A program made the position numbers and the translations under genes. A model generated the notes under the pieces. That model saw only the letters and a list, made by a program, of their open reading frames with translations, had not been told where the DNA came from and searched no databases. A DNA stretch of 64,000 bases from Takakia lepidozioides (Eukaryota; Streptophyta; Takakiopsida; Takakiales; Takakiaceae). Location: the NCBI GenBank assembly GCA_030704615.1, contig CM060733.1:58404001-58468000 (forward strand), written 5' to 3'. This document shows positions 10,937-23,800 of this stretch, piece after piece. Numbering within the stretch: the stretch's first letter is position 1; each line of letters begins with the position of its first letter.

Positions 10937-13900
10937 TCAACGCTTCTTCCGCTTTTGAGGTTGCCCTTCGAAAGCTGCAACCGCCTCGGATGCGTTTCCC
11001 ATTTCTGAGGCACGCACCCAAGATGCCTCTACATGATGATAGCCCTTCCATTTGACGAGATACTCCGTTTCTCGGTTCCTCAACCTCCTCGACTTAAGTA
11101 TTGCCTCCACCTCGTACTCAGGTTCATTTTCATGATCCAACAGCATAGGTGGCGGACGCAACACTTGATGCCGATTCGGATGCGCTTCATCTTTGAAGTA
11201 AGGCTTCAAAAGGGAGACATGGAATACTGGGTGCACCTTGTTGTTTGCCGGCAGCTCCAATTCATACACATCCTCATTTATAACCTTCCGAATGCGAAAG
11301 GGTCCCGCATACGGAGGTACGAACTTTGGACTCACTTCCGGAGGTAGTCGGAAATTCTTGATGTTCAACCAGACCTCTATGCCTGCCTCAAACTTCACTT
11401 CCCTCCGCTTCCGATTCGCCTGTCTTTCATACCGTTTCCTAGCTTTGGCAATATTGTACTTTGCGAGCTTCAACAAACGCTCGCGTTCTTCCAGTACCGC
11501 CGCTACTGCCGGTTCCTCAACGTCCTGGGCGGCCCAACTTGTCGGCACCAGAGGTGCTTTTCCATAGACCAATACGAAAGGCGAAACTCCCGTTGCGGAG
11601 TGTTCTGTGTTATTATAACAGAACTCTGCCGCGTCTAAGTGTTCCACCCAGTCTGTTTGGTCTGCCGACACGTAATTCCGCAAGATCTGCTTCACTACGA
11701 AATTCACCCTTTCTGTTTGGCCGTCGGTCGTAGGTCGGAAGGCGGTGCTCATCTTCAGCCTTGTCCCCATCTTCTTCCAAAGTGCCCTCCAAAATTTACT
11801 CGTAAACTTTGGATCGCGGTCCGAGACAATATCCTTCGGGACTCCATGATGCTTTAAGACGTGGGCGAAGTAAAGTCGTCCTGTCTCCTGCGCCGTTGCC
11901 GTCTCCTTGGTGGGGATGAAATGGCCCATTTTACTGAACTTATCCACCACCACCATGATTGCATCGAATCCTTTGACAGCGGCATAGCAGTCATGAAATC
12001 CATCGAGACGCTTTCCCAAGTCCCCTCTGGAATCGGCAAGGGTTGTAACAGCCCCGCTTGCTTTTTGTACTCGCTCCGGTTTTGTTGGCATGTGGTGCAT
12101 GTCTTGACATACTCCTCTGCCTCATCCCTCAGTTTGGGCCAGAAATACTCTTTCTTTAAGAGTGCCGCAGTGCGCTTGGCTCCGCCGTGGCCCGCAAGCG
12201 GGCTATCATGGCATTCTCTCAAGAGGCTATCTCTGATCCCTTCCTTCGGCATGTAGAGACGCTTTTGCCTATACCGGAGCAACCCATTTTGCAAGTGGAA
12301 CTGCGATTTAACCCCCATTCTCAAGTCCTGCATCACGGACTTTGCCAGCTCATCCTTCCGGCAAGCCTTCCGGATCTTCCTTTGGAGCGCCGTCTCGCCC
12401 TTGTACACCAACAAGAGCTGCTGCTTTCTACTTAAAGCATCGGCCACCACGTTGTCTCGTCCCGGTTTGTACTGGATATCCACGTCGAATACCACCAAAG
12501 TATCTTGCCACCTAAGTTGTTTTGGGGACAACTTGGGCTGCGTGGCAAAATACTTCACCGTGACATTGTCCGTGAACACCTTCACTGGGTTGGAACCAAC
12601 ATAGTGGCGCCAGAGCTCAAGACAGTGCACCACCACCTTCATCTCTTTCTCGTGCGTCGGCCACCGTCGCTCCACTTCATTCAGTTTCTTACTTTCGTAA
12701 GCCACTGGACGTCCATCTTGCATCAGTACACCCCCAATCGCGAAGTCCGACGCATCTGTATGTATCTCGAACGGACGATCGAACTCCGGGATTTTCAAGA
12801 CTGGAGCTTCCGCCATCCGCTGCTTCAATTCAGCAAAAGCTTGGCCACAAAAGGTGTTCCATGCCCAGACTTTAGATTTACACAGAAGGTCCGACAGCGG
12901 CCCCGCGATCTTGGCGAAATTTCTCACATACTTCCGGTAATAGGAGGCGAGTCCGAGGAAGGAACGCACTCCCGGGACCGAAGTCGGAGGCTCCCAGTCC
13001 AAGATCGCCCTCACCTTTCTATCATCCATTTTGATCCTATCCTGTGTAATCACATGCCCCAAGAACTCCACTTTCGTGACCCCGAATTCGCACTTTGAAG
13101 CTTTGGCATACAGCTTCCCTTCTCGCAATTTCTGGAACACCCTTTTGAGGTGCTCCAGGTGCTCCTCCTTTGTTTTCGAATACACCAAGATGTCGTCGAT
13201 GTACACGATCACAAAGTCATCCAACCACTCCTGGAAAAGGCTGTTCATCAGCGTGCTAAAGGTCGTAGGTGCATTAGTGAGCCCAAAAGGCATCACCAAG
13301 AACTCATATGAACCATACCTTGTCCTGCACACGGTCTTCTCCTCATCTCCTTCCGCCACCCGAATTTGATGATAGCCGGAGCGCAAGTCGATCCGGCTGA
13401 AATACTTCGCTCCTGCCAACCGATCGAAGAGGTCGTCGATCCTTGGCAAAGGGTACCGGTTTTTGATAGTCACCTTATTCAGAGCCCTGTAATCGACACA
13501 CATCCGCAGCGTCCCATCCTTCTTGTCTGCGAATAGCACCGGGGCTCCGTAAGGTGACTTACTCGGCCGGATATACCCCTTTGACATTAGATCCTTGAGC
13601 TGAGTCTTCAGCTCGACCAACTCCCTGTGGCTCAACCGGTAGGGTGCCTTGGCAGGTGGTTCCGTTCCCGGTATCACCTCAATCTTGTGGTCAACTCCTC
13701 TTCGCGGTGGCAAGCCGCTTGGTAAATCCTCCGGCATCACATCCTGGTATTTCTCCAAAATCCCCTTGATCCAATCTGGGCTCGGCTCCCCATCGCCTTC
13801 TCCCTTCACTTCTCTAATGTAAAGCAAAAACTAGGATTCGTGTGCCTCCTCCACGGCCCACTCCCTTGCTGACAGAAGGTTTATTCGCCCTCCCACGGAT

Positions 13901-14853
13901 TTGGGCGTTTCCGACACTCGTAAAACCTCGCCACCATTCCCACATGGCAGCGTGACCACTCTCTTGCGGCCATCTATGACCGCTCCGGATTTGCTCAAAA
14001 AGGTCATCCCCAAAATGAGATCCACTCCATCGATCTCACAGATGGTGAAGTTCTCACGTCCCTCCCAACTCCCCAGTTGAAGAGGAACATCAAACGCCAA
14101 CCTTGTCGCCAACTGTGGTTCTCCTCTGGCAGAACGCACCTCAATAGAGGCCCCCACGTCACTTGTCGAGAGTCCCAACTTTCGCGCCGTCGCCGGCGTC
14201 ATGAAGGAGTGCGACGCTCCTGTGTCCACCAACAACGACACGTTAGTTCCGGATATTATCCCATCCACGAACAATAACTGACTCCCTTTACGCAGGGCGC
14301 CAGTTTCCTGATACAACTCACAAGAATAGTTGCATACCTTGCAAGTCCTGGCAACCACCGCTTCCACCAAGCGACTGATGGTATCTTCCGACAGCTCCGT
14401 GGTTGCCCGAGTCATGTTCAATTGACGAGGTTTTGTGCACTTCTTGGCCATGTGCCCGGGCTCCCCGCAATTGAAACACACTCCATCAAAGGTCGCCTTC
14501 TGTCCGCCATAAGCCGCTCCACCCGCTTTTCCTTTCGAAGCACCGGGTGCCACCTTGACGTGTGAAGGTCCTCCCTTCGATTTCCACGTGCCATGGTCGC
14601 CGCGTGGCCTATCCCACTTCTTTTCCGGTCGGAAGGAGTCACCTTCCCGCCGGGTCTTCTTGTGGTTCAGCTCCGTACGGCCTTGTCTCTCACCCTTAGG
14701 GACATCCGAGAAACATTCAGCCCTCTCAATTGCCTCGTTCAAAGTCTTGGGTGGCTTCTCCTCCAACTTCCGCCTGGCCCATGGGGCCAGTCCCGCCACA
14801 AAGTTGAAGACCATTTCTGGTTCTGCCATGTCCGCGACTTTGAGCAACAACAC
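10937..14853 (-). pseudogene. Ty3/gypsy chromovirus gag-pol, 5'-truncated and disabled
   Basis: On the - strand the order is: end of the gag capsid region, zinc knuckle CFNCGEPGHMAKKC, aspartic protease LLVDTGASHSFM, reverse transcriptase with YIDDILVYS, RNase H ([10 protein letters not shown]), integrase HHCC finger and DDE core ([24 protein letters not shown]), and a C-terminal chromodomain (YEVEAIL...YLVKWKGY). This order and the chromodomain place it with plant chromoviruses. Breaks: an in-frame TAG at 13,831-13,833 between protease and reverse transcriptase; a frame slip near 11,975 just before the integrase core; and loss of the gag N-terminus, so no start codon, primer-binding site or 5' LTR is visible. 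It abuts a transposase fragment near 14,860. Confidence 0.92.
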
Positions 14854-14859
14854 ATTGAA

Positions 14860-15213
14860 AACCTGGACATGCAGGCTCGGGTGTCTCGTATCACCAAAGT
14901 CCCTTCTCCGGGGTATGGACGGATTTACATAGTGCTGTCAATTGGGTCAGTTCTTCATGGCAAAGAATATCAGGGTACCGTCGGGAATTTCCCTTCGTGC
15001 ACTTGTCCGGACTTTGTAACGATGTGTGAGGGCGCTCTCGGCATGAGAGGAAAGTGGGTCCCCTGCAAGCATCAATATTACATATACCTTGTGATAATGT
15101 GTTGCGACGGTAAGAGAGACCAATTCATCCACCAAGCCACACTAGGCTATGGAGAAGTGAACACCTTTCTACAGCGGGACACCTCGCGTGGAGCTCCGCC
15201 AACTTCTCTTTGA
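14860..15213 (+). pseudogene. C-terminal fragment of SWIM-finger transposase
   Basis: The translated segment aligns with the end of the transposase at 52.7-56.2 kb: QARVSRITKVPSPGYGR, then NFPSCTCPDFV and VPCKHQYYIYL, and FIHQATLGYGEVNTFLQRDT. The SWIM zinc finger CxCx19CxH is intact and has the same spacing as the longer copy. Everything upstream is missing and replaced by the gypsy gag region on the opposite strand. The usual transposon terminus follows about 250 bp downstream. Confidence 0.75.
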
Positions 15214-15462
15214 ACACATACGAGCCATGCCCGCTTCCCATGCTGGTTTGCAGGTTGCCGTGTGAAGACTTTGCATTTCTGACAAACATATGGATTTCGT
15301 TTACGGAACCAGGGCAAATGCACATGCAATTCATTGTAAGCGTCTATCTGTGAATTGAAATAAACTGTGACAATCATTCTGAGCTCAAATCTGCCATGTT
15401 TTCATATTTCTGTTTTTGAGCGGGCATTGCACACATGGTGTGTGTTGGCCCCCTTTGTTTTG

Positions 15463-15620
15463 TCCACGGTAATAGGCCCTCTTCCTGCAATCCTCGCCTA
15501 CAGGACCTTCTTCTCCAGCAGATTGGTGCCGCTCACGCTTCCCTGAAGCGTGAGCTCAGCTCACGCTTTCTAGCTTGGACGTGAGCTCAGCTCCCAGGCT
15601 CACGGGGCTGGGCTCACGCC
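15463..15620. repeat. Transposon terminus following the transposase fragment
   Basis: CCACGGTAATAGG at 15,464, then AGCGTGAGCTCAGCTCACGCT-type palindromic blocks and an outer GGGCTCACGCC ending at 15,620. It has the same order and the same distance from the transposase 3' end as at 56.6-56.8 kb. Confidence 0.65.
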
Positions 15621-16927
15621 GTAGCTACGCTCCTTATTGTTGGGTCGACCGCGGCTGAAACAGGCCAGGGTATTCCATGATTGGAATTCCCAGTTACTAA
15701 CTGTGCATGATGGGATGCACAAGATACAAATCACCACTAAGAAATCTAGTAGATTACCTGCTACGAGAAGACCTCAAGGGGTGGATCTGTTAACATGATT
15801 TGCAAATGAAGTATCTGATGTATACCATGTCTGAAATCTAAATGTGCCCGACCTCTTGCTCATGCATTCTTTTCAATGAATCGAGCTTCTCCTCAGCCAG
15901 AATGGAGCCGTTTCTGAGCAGCTGGACCTCTGACGAGAACTGGGCAGCGAGGTAGCACGATCACCTACTCACCCACACCATGAAGCCCGGTGGTGAATTC
16001 TACCCAGTTTTGTTTCTGCATCTGAACACAACCTGACATACCCTTCGTACTCATGGAAAATCAATCACGAAGACTCACTATGCGGGTCTGAAACAAGGAA
16101 GTAAGGTGTAATCTAAACTGCATTTTTCTTCTTTCCCACCCAATCACGAGTGAAAGCTTCCGATTCCGTCTACAAGAAACTCCTCCCTATTTGTTGTCTT
16201 TTCGAATTATAGGTAATCTGGAGCTTGAAATCCGGCCCTTTTGGATGAATCTGGACCCACACTCGATCCCTGCTCCTTCAGCTATCCATGCCTGTGCTTG
16301 CAAGGTGAACGATGGCGGAAAACGCAGAGCTCCTGCAGTTCAAGAAGATGAAGATCCGGGCATTGCGGGCAGTTCCAAAAACGTTGGTGCGGCGATTTCT
16401 ATTGGCCTATTTCGTGCGGGCAGTCCGGGCAGTTTCCAAAAAAATTTGACGACGACAATGATGTGGCACTATGGCACCCTATTCCTGCTCTACGCTAAAC
16501 TAGCTTCCGACCTTCGGTCGTCGCTAGAATATAGATAGATATAGATGCTCATATATTAAAAGTGTATGCTCTATGCTGTAATTACCTGTCATTATCTTTT
16601 CACACGTGTCTTCTGTCATCTGCTCTCAATGTCGAAAAGCTTATAAATGATTCAAATGGAATATATATTAATCTTCTTTAAAGTTAATAATATATGTAAT
16701 AATAACTAGTGAAGGGGGATCCAACCGCTCACCGCCTAGTGAAGGTATATCTGGAGGCTTATCCATTCAGCCTACCTCCATTACTCGCACCCTATACCCG
16801 CTCATAAGGAGTCCCCACAATGCCTCTATCCCAAGTAAATTGGGACAGAGCCAATAAAATAAAAATTCATATCAGATTCTCACATCCTCTCAAAGTTTGG
16901 AGTGAATGGAATGGAAGCTTTGAGTTG
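15621..16927. other. Intergenic
   Basis: No convincing gene. The open frame at 16,191-16,538 has no recognisable domain. A CTTCGGTCGTCGCTAGAATATAGATAG stretch near 16,515 resembles a repeat end but no second copy is in the window. Confidence 0.4.
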
Positions 16928-17440
16928 GGCCTGATTGACTGGTTGTTGACCCGGTGGATTTCCTGGGCCTGGTTGACTGGTAGTTGACCTGGTGGATTCT
17001 CGGGCCTGGTTAACTGGTAGCAGTGATTTTTTTCTTAAATTTGAAAATTAGCACGAGTGGCTCCAAGAAATAGCTATATATTCTGTTCATCCACTGAAAA
17101 TTTGGATAGAATCATCCTCCTATGCACTTTCATCCATCTATATCATCCACATTTATCCTTTGTTTTTTTGTCCTTGTAGAAGTTTGGCGATTTCATCCAT
17201 GAAAAATTGGGAATTTACGACAGAATATTCTATTTTAATGTTTTGAGGTCGCCATTTGGTGATTTAACACTGACTGGTAGTTGAGCCAGTGGACTGTTGG
17301 GCCTGGTTGACCGGTTGTTGACCCAGTGGAATGTCGGGCCTGGTTGACTGGTTGTTAACCTGGTGGAATGTCGGGCCCGGTTGACTGGTTGTTGACCCGG
17401 TGGACGGTCGGGCATCGTTGACTGGTTGTTAACCCGGTGA
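16928..17440. repeat. Minisatellite GGTTGACTGGTTGTTGACC, about 35-43-bp unit, split by a MITE
   Basis: Units of the form TGGTTGACTGGTTGTTGACC plus CGGTGGAATGTCGGGCC repeat at 16,928-17,020 and again at 17,273-17,440. The 252 bp between are a separate insertion (17,021-17,272). Confidence 0.85.
17021..17272. mobile_element. hAT-like MITE, 252 bp, with 8-bp target duplication
   Basis: Begins CAGTGATTTTTTTC and ends GGTGATTTAACACTG, giving terminal CAGTG/CACTG. It is flanked on both sides by ACTGGTAG (17,013-17,020 and 17,273-17,280), an exact 8-bp repeat. An 8-bp duplication with CAGTG-type ends is typical of hAT elements. There is no coding capacity. The caveat is that the target is itself repetitive, but a single repeat unit would contain ACTGGTAG only once here. 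Confidence 0.7.
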
Positions 17441-17562
17441 AATGCTGGGGAGGGGGTTGGGAGAGACTACGCTTTTCTGACAAACCCCCATGCGCTTGGG
17501 ACCCACAGTGGGCCATCCATTACTTAAGCGATGGACCACAAGTTTACTATGTACTTGTTACA

Positions 17563-18192
17563 TACCGTACTTACCTAGCTTATTAGGCAATAATTAATTC
17601 AAAATCAAGTGCCTAATTAAATTTAGAATATTTTTGAAAAATGTGCCTAAAACTTGGAAAGTGCTCCTGAGAAGTGCCTAATTGCTCGAAAACTGTGAAA
17701 AATACCAAAATGTCCAAATATGTGGAAAAAATGCCTACAATTTAAAAAATGCCTACAATTACCTCAACAATAGTTCTTGAGGGAGGTCAAAAACAAGTGT
17801 TCATTATGTTATTTTGTTATGGACGTGGTGCCTTTCGATAAGAACAGTAGATCCTTGATAAGAGTGGATGAATGTTTTCTCAAACGAATTATATTAAGGC
17901 TCAGCATAAGATCTAGTGGTGTGCTAACAAAGAGGAGAGCCATATTTTCATAACACATATCAAATAACGCTCTAGTCATGCCATTTTCAAGTGTAAATTC
18001 TTACAGACCAAAGATTTCATAACATTAAGGGTGACATAACAAAAATAACCTTTATCCAGGGTCGACTGGCCTAATGGCTGGAATTTACCTAGGTGAGGTG
18101 CCTAAATAATAAAAACGAATCTGCCTAATAATATTCCATTTTTATTAATTATTAGGCTCGGAAGTGCCTAATAAGCTAGGTAAGTACGGTAC
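17563..18192. mobile_element. MITE, about 630 bp, with 25-bp perfect terminal inverted repeats
   Basis: CCGTACTTACCTAGCTTATT(AGGCA) at 17,565-17,589 is exactly inverted at the right end (18,165-18,190), and each end is flanked by TA. The interior is AT-rich, with GTGCCTAA motifs repeated near both ends and no open frame. TA-flanked ends suggest a Tc1/mariner-type origin, which is inference. Confidence 0.75.
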
Positions 18193-18882
18193 TGTCACTC
18201 CCCACACTAACTTACTCTATCTTAGTTCAAGTAAGTATGGAGCTGTTCATTTTCTTGTCAAAAGCTTCAGAGATAAACACTGGTTGCATGCAGACGTCAG
18301 TGGGGCGGAGGAACAGCGTCTGTTCTGTAAAAGTGAGCAACTTGCTTTGGTACAAGCCTGCCACGCTTGCTACCAATCCGCAGGCTCTGTGCGCAATTGT
18401 GGTGGGCCGTCAGCAGTTGGGCCCGACGAGTGCTTACAAAAACTGCTCTGATTCAGCTGCTTGTAGCGAGCTGTGGAGCTGCTTCCCGGTGCTCCATCGT
18501 TCTTGAGCTTCTCTTACCAGAAAGGGCTTGTGGACTTAGTGGAATTCAGCTCAGTTCTCTTTCTTGGTTTGTCTGTGGCAATTGATCTTGGCCGACGTCA
18601 GTTTGTTGGCTGGCAGCTCAAGAAGACTGTTGGGCGAAAGAAAAGTGCAAAGAAGGAGCTTCGGAGAGAGAAATGAAATGAAATGGTGCTTTATAACGTA
18701 AAGAGAGAGAGAGAGTGGGAGAGAGAGAATTTATCTCGGTCACAGAGGAAAGAGAAGGGGAGAGTGGTGGATGCACTGGGCGTTTATCTTCTCTTCCAGC
18801 TCCCCTGGTACATGATGGGAGTGTAGAGTAGGGGGAGAAAGGGCCAGGGGTAGGTTCGTAGGTTCAGTAAGGGGGAAAACCA
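18193..18882. other. Intergenic, with LINE-tail-like sequence
   Basis: No recognisable gene. Around 18,674 the sequence GAAATGAAATGAAATGGTGC followed by TTTATAACG is the reverse complement of the 3' end of the LINE family described below, then a GAGA run. Confidence 0.45.
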
Positions 18883-19047
18883 ATGGCGTCCCGGCCCGGG
18901 GGCTTGGAGATGGTGGAAGTATGGGCCGAAAGAGCCGGGTCTCAATTTTCGAGAAGTTTGAGGGCAACCGGGAGATTAAGCAGTCCCCGCTTGAGCTGGC
19001 GTCTGGATCCAGACAATGTGTTTTGGCGGGCCTTTAGCCTCTCCGAG
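18883..19047 (+). CDS. Candidate first exon of the PDR transporter
   Basis: Opens with ATG and reads MASRPGGLEMVEVWAERAG and on to WRAFSLSE, ending at a good donor (GAG|GTAAGC). Its Ser/Arg-rich character resembles PDR N-termini. However, it ends in phase 0, while the next recognised exon (20,871) needs two bases from the preceding exon, so either another small exon lies between or this is not the first exon. Confidence 0.3.
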
Positions 19048-19944
19048 GTAAGCTTTGAAAATGACCCACCTTGTCCTCTGCGAAACAGGTTACCATGTAT
19101 ATCTAGGCAGCCTAAGGTCCGGCATTCACAATGTAATGTGCTCTTCTCTCTTCTCTATTTGCTTTCATCTTCGAAATGTTGATCAATGGAGGGTAGACCA
19201 ACCGGTGAATTCTAGTCGCCCCTGCTCGGATTGAATTGAGGCAAGCTCCTGCTATTCCCTGTTGGGGACTATGAGTTTTTCCCACGACTTGCAGATGACC
19301 TCATCTTCCTCACCACTGTTTTGGGCATCTTAGGAACCCAACATAGGGGCTAGCAAGTTCATCAGATTCTACTCTGAAAGAAACCTCTTATCTCCTACTT
19401 CACTGAAATTGAAAGAGGCGGAGAATTCCTCATCAAGCAGAGAAAATATACTCTTTGAGCGGCCCTTGTGGACTTTTGGCTTGCATCCTGTTGAAGACAC
19501 AGTGGCCTCTAACTCTCCCCGAACCAATGTTGGGATTTCATCAAACTGATATTGGGAACTCAGTCTGAAATTAGCACTGAACAGCTGACGAGGGTTCAGG
19601 AAGATAGATTCATGAGCTGACATGGACATTTATGGTAACAAGAATGATGTCAATATGGACACTGCGAGTGCGGTGGATGCACCTACCAGTGCTTGAAAAT
19701 GAAATGAAATGGTGCTTTATAACGACCGCGGAAAGCTCATAGAGCTTAAAAGAAAAAAAACTTTATAACGTCCATGGGAAGCTCAAGGAGCTTAAGGAAC
19801 AAAAGAAAGCAGGATACAAGGAAGAAAGTGGGACCCTTTACAAACAGCCCAAAAACAACTAAAGAAAGAAAACGAATTTATTACGTTCTTGGGAGGGCAC
19901 ATGAGACAGAAAAGTATAGAACCACCTAAAAGAGAGGTACCACG

Positions 19945-20330
19945 TTAGGAGAAATGAAATGAAATGAAATGGTGCTTTATAATGTCCGCGGTGAGAAATG
20001 AAATGAAATGGAATGGTGCTTTATAATGTCCGCGGAAAGCTCATAGAGCGGGACAAAATGGAAGAAAACATGAGAGAGGAAACAAAAAACCCCCTGGAGC
20101 CAGAGATAGAAACTATTGTTCGAGTGATTGTCTAAGGGTGAGTGCCTCGTGCAGGTAAGCTGCCAAGCATTTCTGATCTTCAAGTGAAAGACTTCAGTGA
20201 GAGATTGAATCTCCCACGGATCTCATAGTATAGAGGGCAATAGGAGAAGAAGTGTTCTTCAGTTTCAATTTCCTGGTTGCGCCCTGTGCAAGCTGGACAT
20301 AGGCGGTCCTCCTGCTGCAGGAGAGAGAGA
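19945..20330 (-). repeat. Inverted 3' end of the LINE family
   Basis: The reverse complement contains GAAGAACACTTCTTCTCC, the TTACCTGCACGAGGCACTCA-like C-terminus, the GTCCCGCTCTATGAGCTTTC 3' UTR and a (CATTT)n tail. A shorter tail copy is at 19,697-19,760. Both lie upstream of the first certain transporter exon. Confidence 0.75.
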
Positions 20331-20870
20331 GGACTTTTATAGCCCAAAGGGGATTATGGCTAGTAGTTGTAACTGAGAAAAAATAGCACCAAGTCAAGGT
20401 GCTTGACTTTTGCCAGGGATATCAGCCTCTGTAGGGACAATGGGTACTAACAATGATCAGTTGGAGATCTCTTTAGAATGCCATTTGCCCCAAATTGTGT
20501 GGGAGATTTTCATCGTTTGATGGACAGAGGTCCTGACAGGCCTCTCTTTGTGGAAATCATTTGCAAATATTTGTTTTTGCCATAGGGGTTGGTTTGTGGC
20601 ATTCAGTGCCACATGACTCCAGTGTATGTGGTTTCTCTTGAAGGGTTTCATGGTGGCAGCCAGGTCCAGAACTATGCGTGATGTTTGGTACACAAATTGG
20701 TTGATTAGTTGCAAGAAGAAAATGTAAAACAATGCCATGGGTGTTGTCTTTCAGACCACCCCCGCCTAATTATGGAGCATTGGACAAAGTTGAGTTTATT
20801 AGGATCTACATGATAAAGACCTGTACACATGCCCTTCTTTAAAAATAACCAAACAGTCTTCCTTGCCTGC

Positions 20871-23800
20871 AGGGAAGTGCATGTTGATGATGAGGAGGCT
20901 CTCAAGTGGGCAGCTCTGGAGAAACTTCCTACTTTTGACCGCCTTCGCCACACTGTCACAGTAAACAAGGATGGCAACAAGATCGTCCATGACACTGTGG
21001 ATTTACGGACCCTGGGATTGGCGGAACGCCAAGACTTGATACAAAAAACTCTTAAAGTTGCTGAGGAAGACAATGAGAAGTTTCTCTTGAAGCTGCGGAA
21101 ACGAATTGACAGGTGGGTGATCCCGATTGTTTGAATTGTCTTAGCATTTGAGGCTGGGCAGAGACAAGAACAACTTGAATGTGCCTCAGTCATAGAGGTT
21201 GGTTTGTCAACAGAGGCTGATGACCTCAAGTTCCTCGGGATGCATTTCTGGAAGAAGAGGCTAGAAATAAACGTCAGTCATAGACGTCAGTCATAGACGT
21301 TGCATTGTTGAAGGCTAACAACCTTGCCTTCTGATCCCAAGGTACGGTCTACACTCAGTTTGTTGTGAGAACATCACTCAGCTTCTTTCTGGACTAAAGC
21401 CAGTATCTGATGTGACAGGGCGGGAATAGAAATTCCCACGATAGAGGTTCGATATGAAAATTTGACAGTAAATGCAGACTGTCGAGTTGGAGGCAGAGCT
21501 CTTCCCACCCTTTGGAACTCTGCAAGAAACATTCTTGAGGTTTGTTATAAAGCTGGACCTTAACACTGATTGGTTATTGCAGTATGGATAGTGGCTGGCC
21601 ATTTTGGTAGGTGGGCTTCCAATAAGCCTACTCTTGAGGTTGCTTTCTAGATATTCACTTCTTTATCAAGGCCTTACTTCATATTTAGTGTCCCAGCAGG
21701 ACCAAAAATTGTTCGGTTGATTCTGGTTACATGCATAGTAGTGTCCCCAGATACTGAGCTGATGGTGTTTCAATTTTGGCAGGTCCTATTGGCCCCCATT
21801 TTGCGGAGGAGAAAGACAGAGCTCAATATATTACACAATGTCAGTGGCAGTATCAAGCCTGGCAGGTGTGGTTGCCTACTTAGACCTTTCCAACCTTTGA
21901 ATCAATGTAAATCCATCTAGAAGATGCGTTGGAACCAGTCTGAGAGGCTTGAGATAGTTGTAGGCTTCACAAGCTACAATTTAATGGATTTTACCCACAA
22001 GTTTCTGGACTGAATGTCTACAACTTGGCAGTCCCTCATCATGTCCCACGAATGAGATTCCACTGTGTCTTTGCTTCTTCTGTATTTGGTCTCTACTGAT
22101 AGCCTGGTAACATGTCAACTTGTATTGTATGATACTGGTCTTGTAAACTTCTATTCTTCAATTGGCACAATTGTATAATACTTGTTTGTCCAAAATTCTT
22201 GGTCCTGCAGGATGACGTTGCTTCTTGGGCCCCCAAGCTCAGGGAAGACGACTTTGCTGCTAGCTTTGGCTGGAAAGCTCGATCCCGACCTGAGAGTAAG
22301 AACCCAGCTGCTTGTTTCTATCTACATTATTGGGTGGAGGAGGCCACAAGTTGTATTCATGTTGGCTTTAAGCACTGAAGTCTGCAAATGAATTGATTTT
22401 CCGCAGGTCTCTGGGAAGGTGACATACAATGGGCATACACTGGATGAGTTTGTGCCGCAGAAAACAGCAGTGTACATAAGCCAACATGACTTACACACAC
22501 CCGAAATGACTGTTCGTGAAACCCTCGTCTTTTCTGCACGTTGCCAAGGGGTTAGCCCCCACTATGGTGAGTTTACTCCTTCGGTAATTTTGCACTTTCT
22601 GAATGGATGGATGGCTGTGGAAAAGAAGACTTTTTGTGATCTCACTGGTCATGGGGCCACCTAAATCCTTGTTGTTCACCCAAGAATAATATATGACTGA
22701 CATCTACTCCTCCTTCAAACCTACTCATACTTCACCATGTGATGTATCAAGTCTGAATAGTGCCCTCTGGATGCCATCTTTGTATCAAACTACATCTCAG
22801 GGGTCATTGTGAAATCAAGTCCTGGTGTAGATTTGTCAGGGAATTCAGTAAGATGCTTGTTTTTCATTCACATGGTCGAATACAGAGCTACTTCTGGAGC
22901 TGGTGAAAAGAGAGAAGGCAGCAGGCATTTTCCCCGAGGCTGATGTTGATTTCTTCATGAAAGTACGCAACTAAGTGGTTTGTCTGGTTCTCTTTGAAAG
23001 TTGTACTCTACAGTTTCGAGGGAATTAATTGGACTCAATAGATTCCACAATTGTTTAATGCATGATGGGGGGATAGAAAATCATTCCCAGCTTTTTTGTC
23101 TCTCGCGGGGCTACCTATTTTTCTCTCCTTTGTGTATGTAAATCAATCTTGCAGCTGTGGGCTCAACTAATATTGTTATGGCAGGCCACAGTGGAGAGCG
23201 GCCTTCAAACTGATTACACCTTGAGGGTAGGATCATATCCATTAGACATTTTGCTCGTTCCAGATTGTAAGGTCCTCAATCATAATTTAGGTGGTCCTCA
23301 AAAGAGAGGTATGGGTCACACCCATTTGTTGGACGTGCACTGCTTCTAATTTTTGATGTGGGCCTGCACTATTTGACAAATCAGACAGCCACCATGCCTC
23401 TTCCAATCTTTTCATGTAACTGTGGGCTGATATTCTAAGTCTTGCTCTTTACTTGTTTGATGCTGGAGTGAGAGAGATTTCTCACAGATGTATTGCAATT
23501 TGGGCAGGTACTTGGCCTTGATGTGTGTGCTGATATAATGGTTGGAGATGCCATGCGCCGAGGTGTCTCGGGAGGGCAAAGAAAACGTGTCACAACAGGT
23601 ATCACCATGCCATCAAAGGAAATAGTAATATGTAGCTGGCCACTAGAAACATAGCTAAATGGGCTGGTTTTCAGATTTGTGGGGATTGCACTCCATCATC
23701 TGAAGACCAAGAGAGGAGGAGATGCAGGGGAAAGAGATAACTTTACTATTTCCAGAGGAGGCCAGGACAAAAAAGGAACCTCAGAATGTATGAGAAATGA

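Noticed and set aside
13828-13833. Gag-pol stop-codon readthrough in the gypsy element
   Set aside because: The TAG lies between protease and reverse transcriptase, not at the gag-pol boundary, so it is more likely a nonsense mutation.
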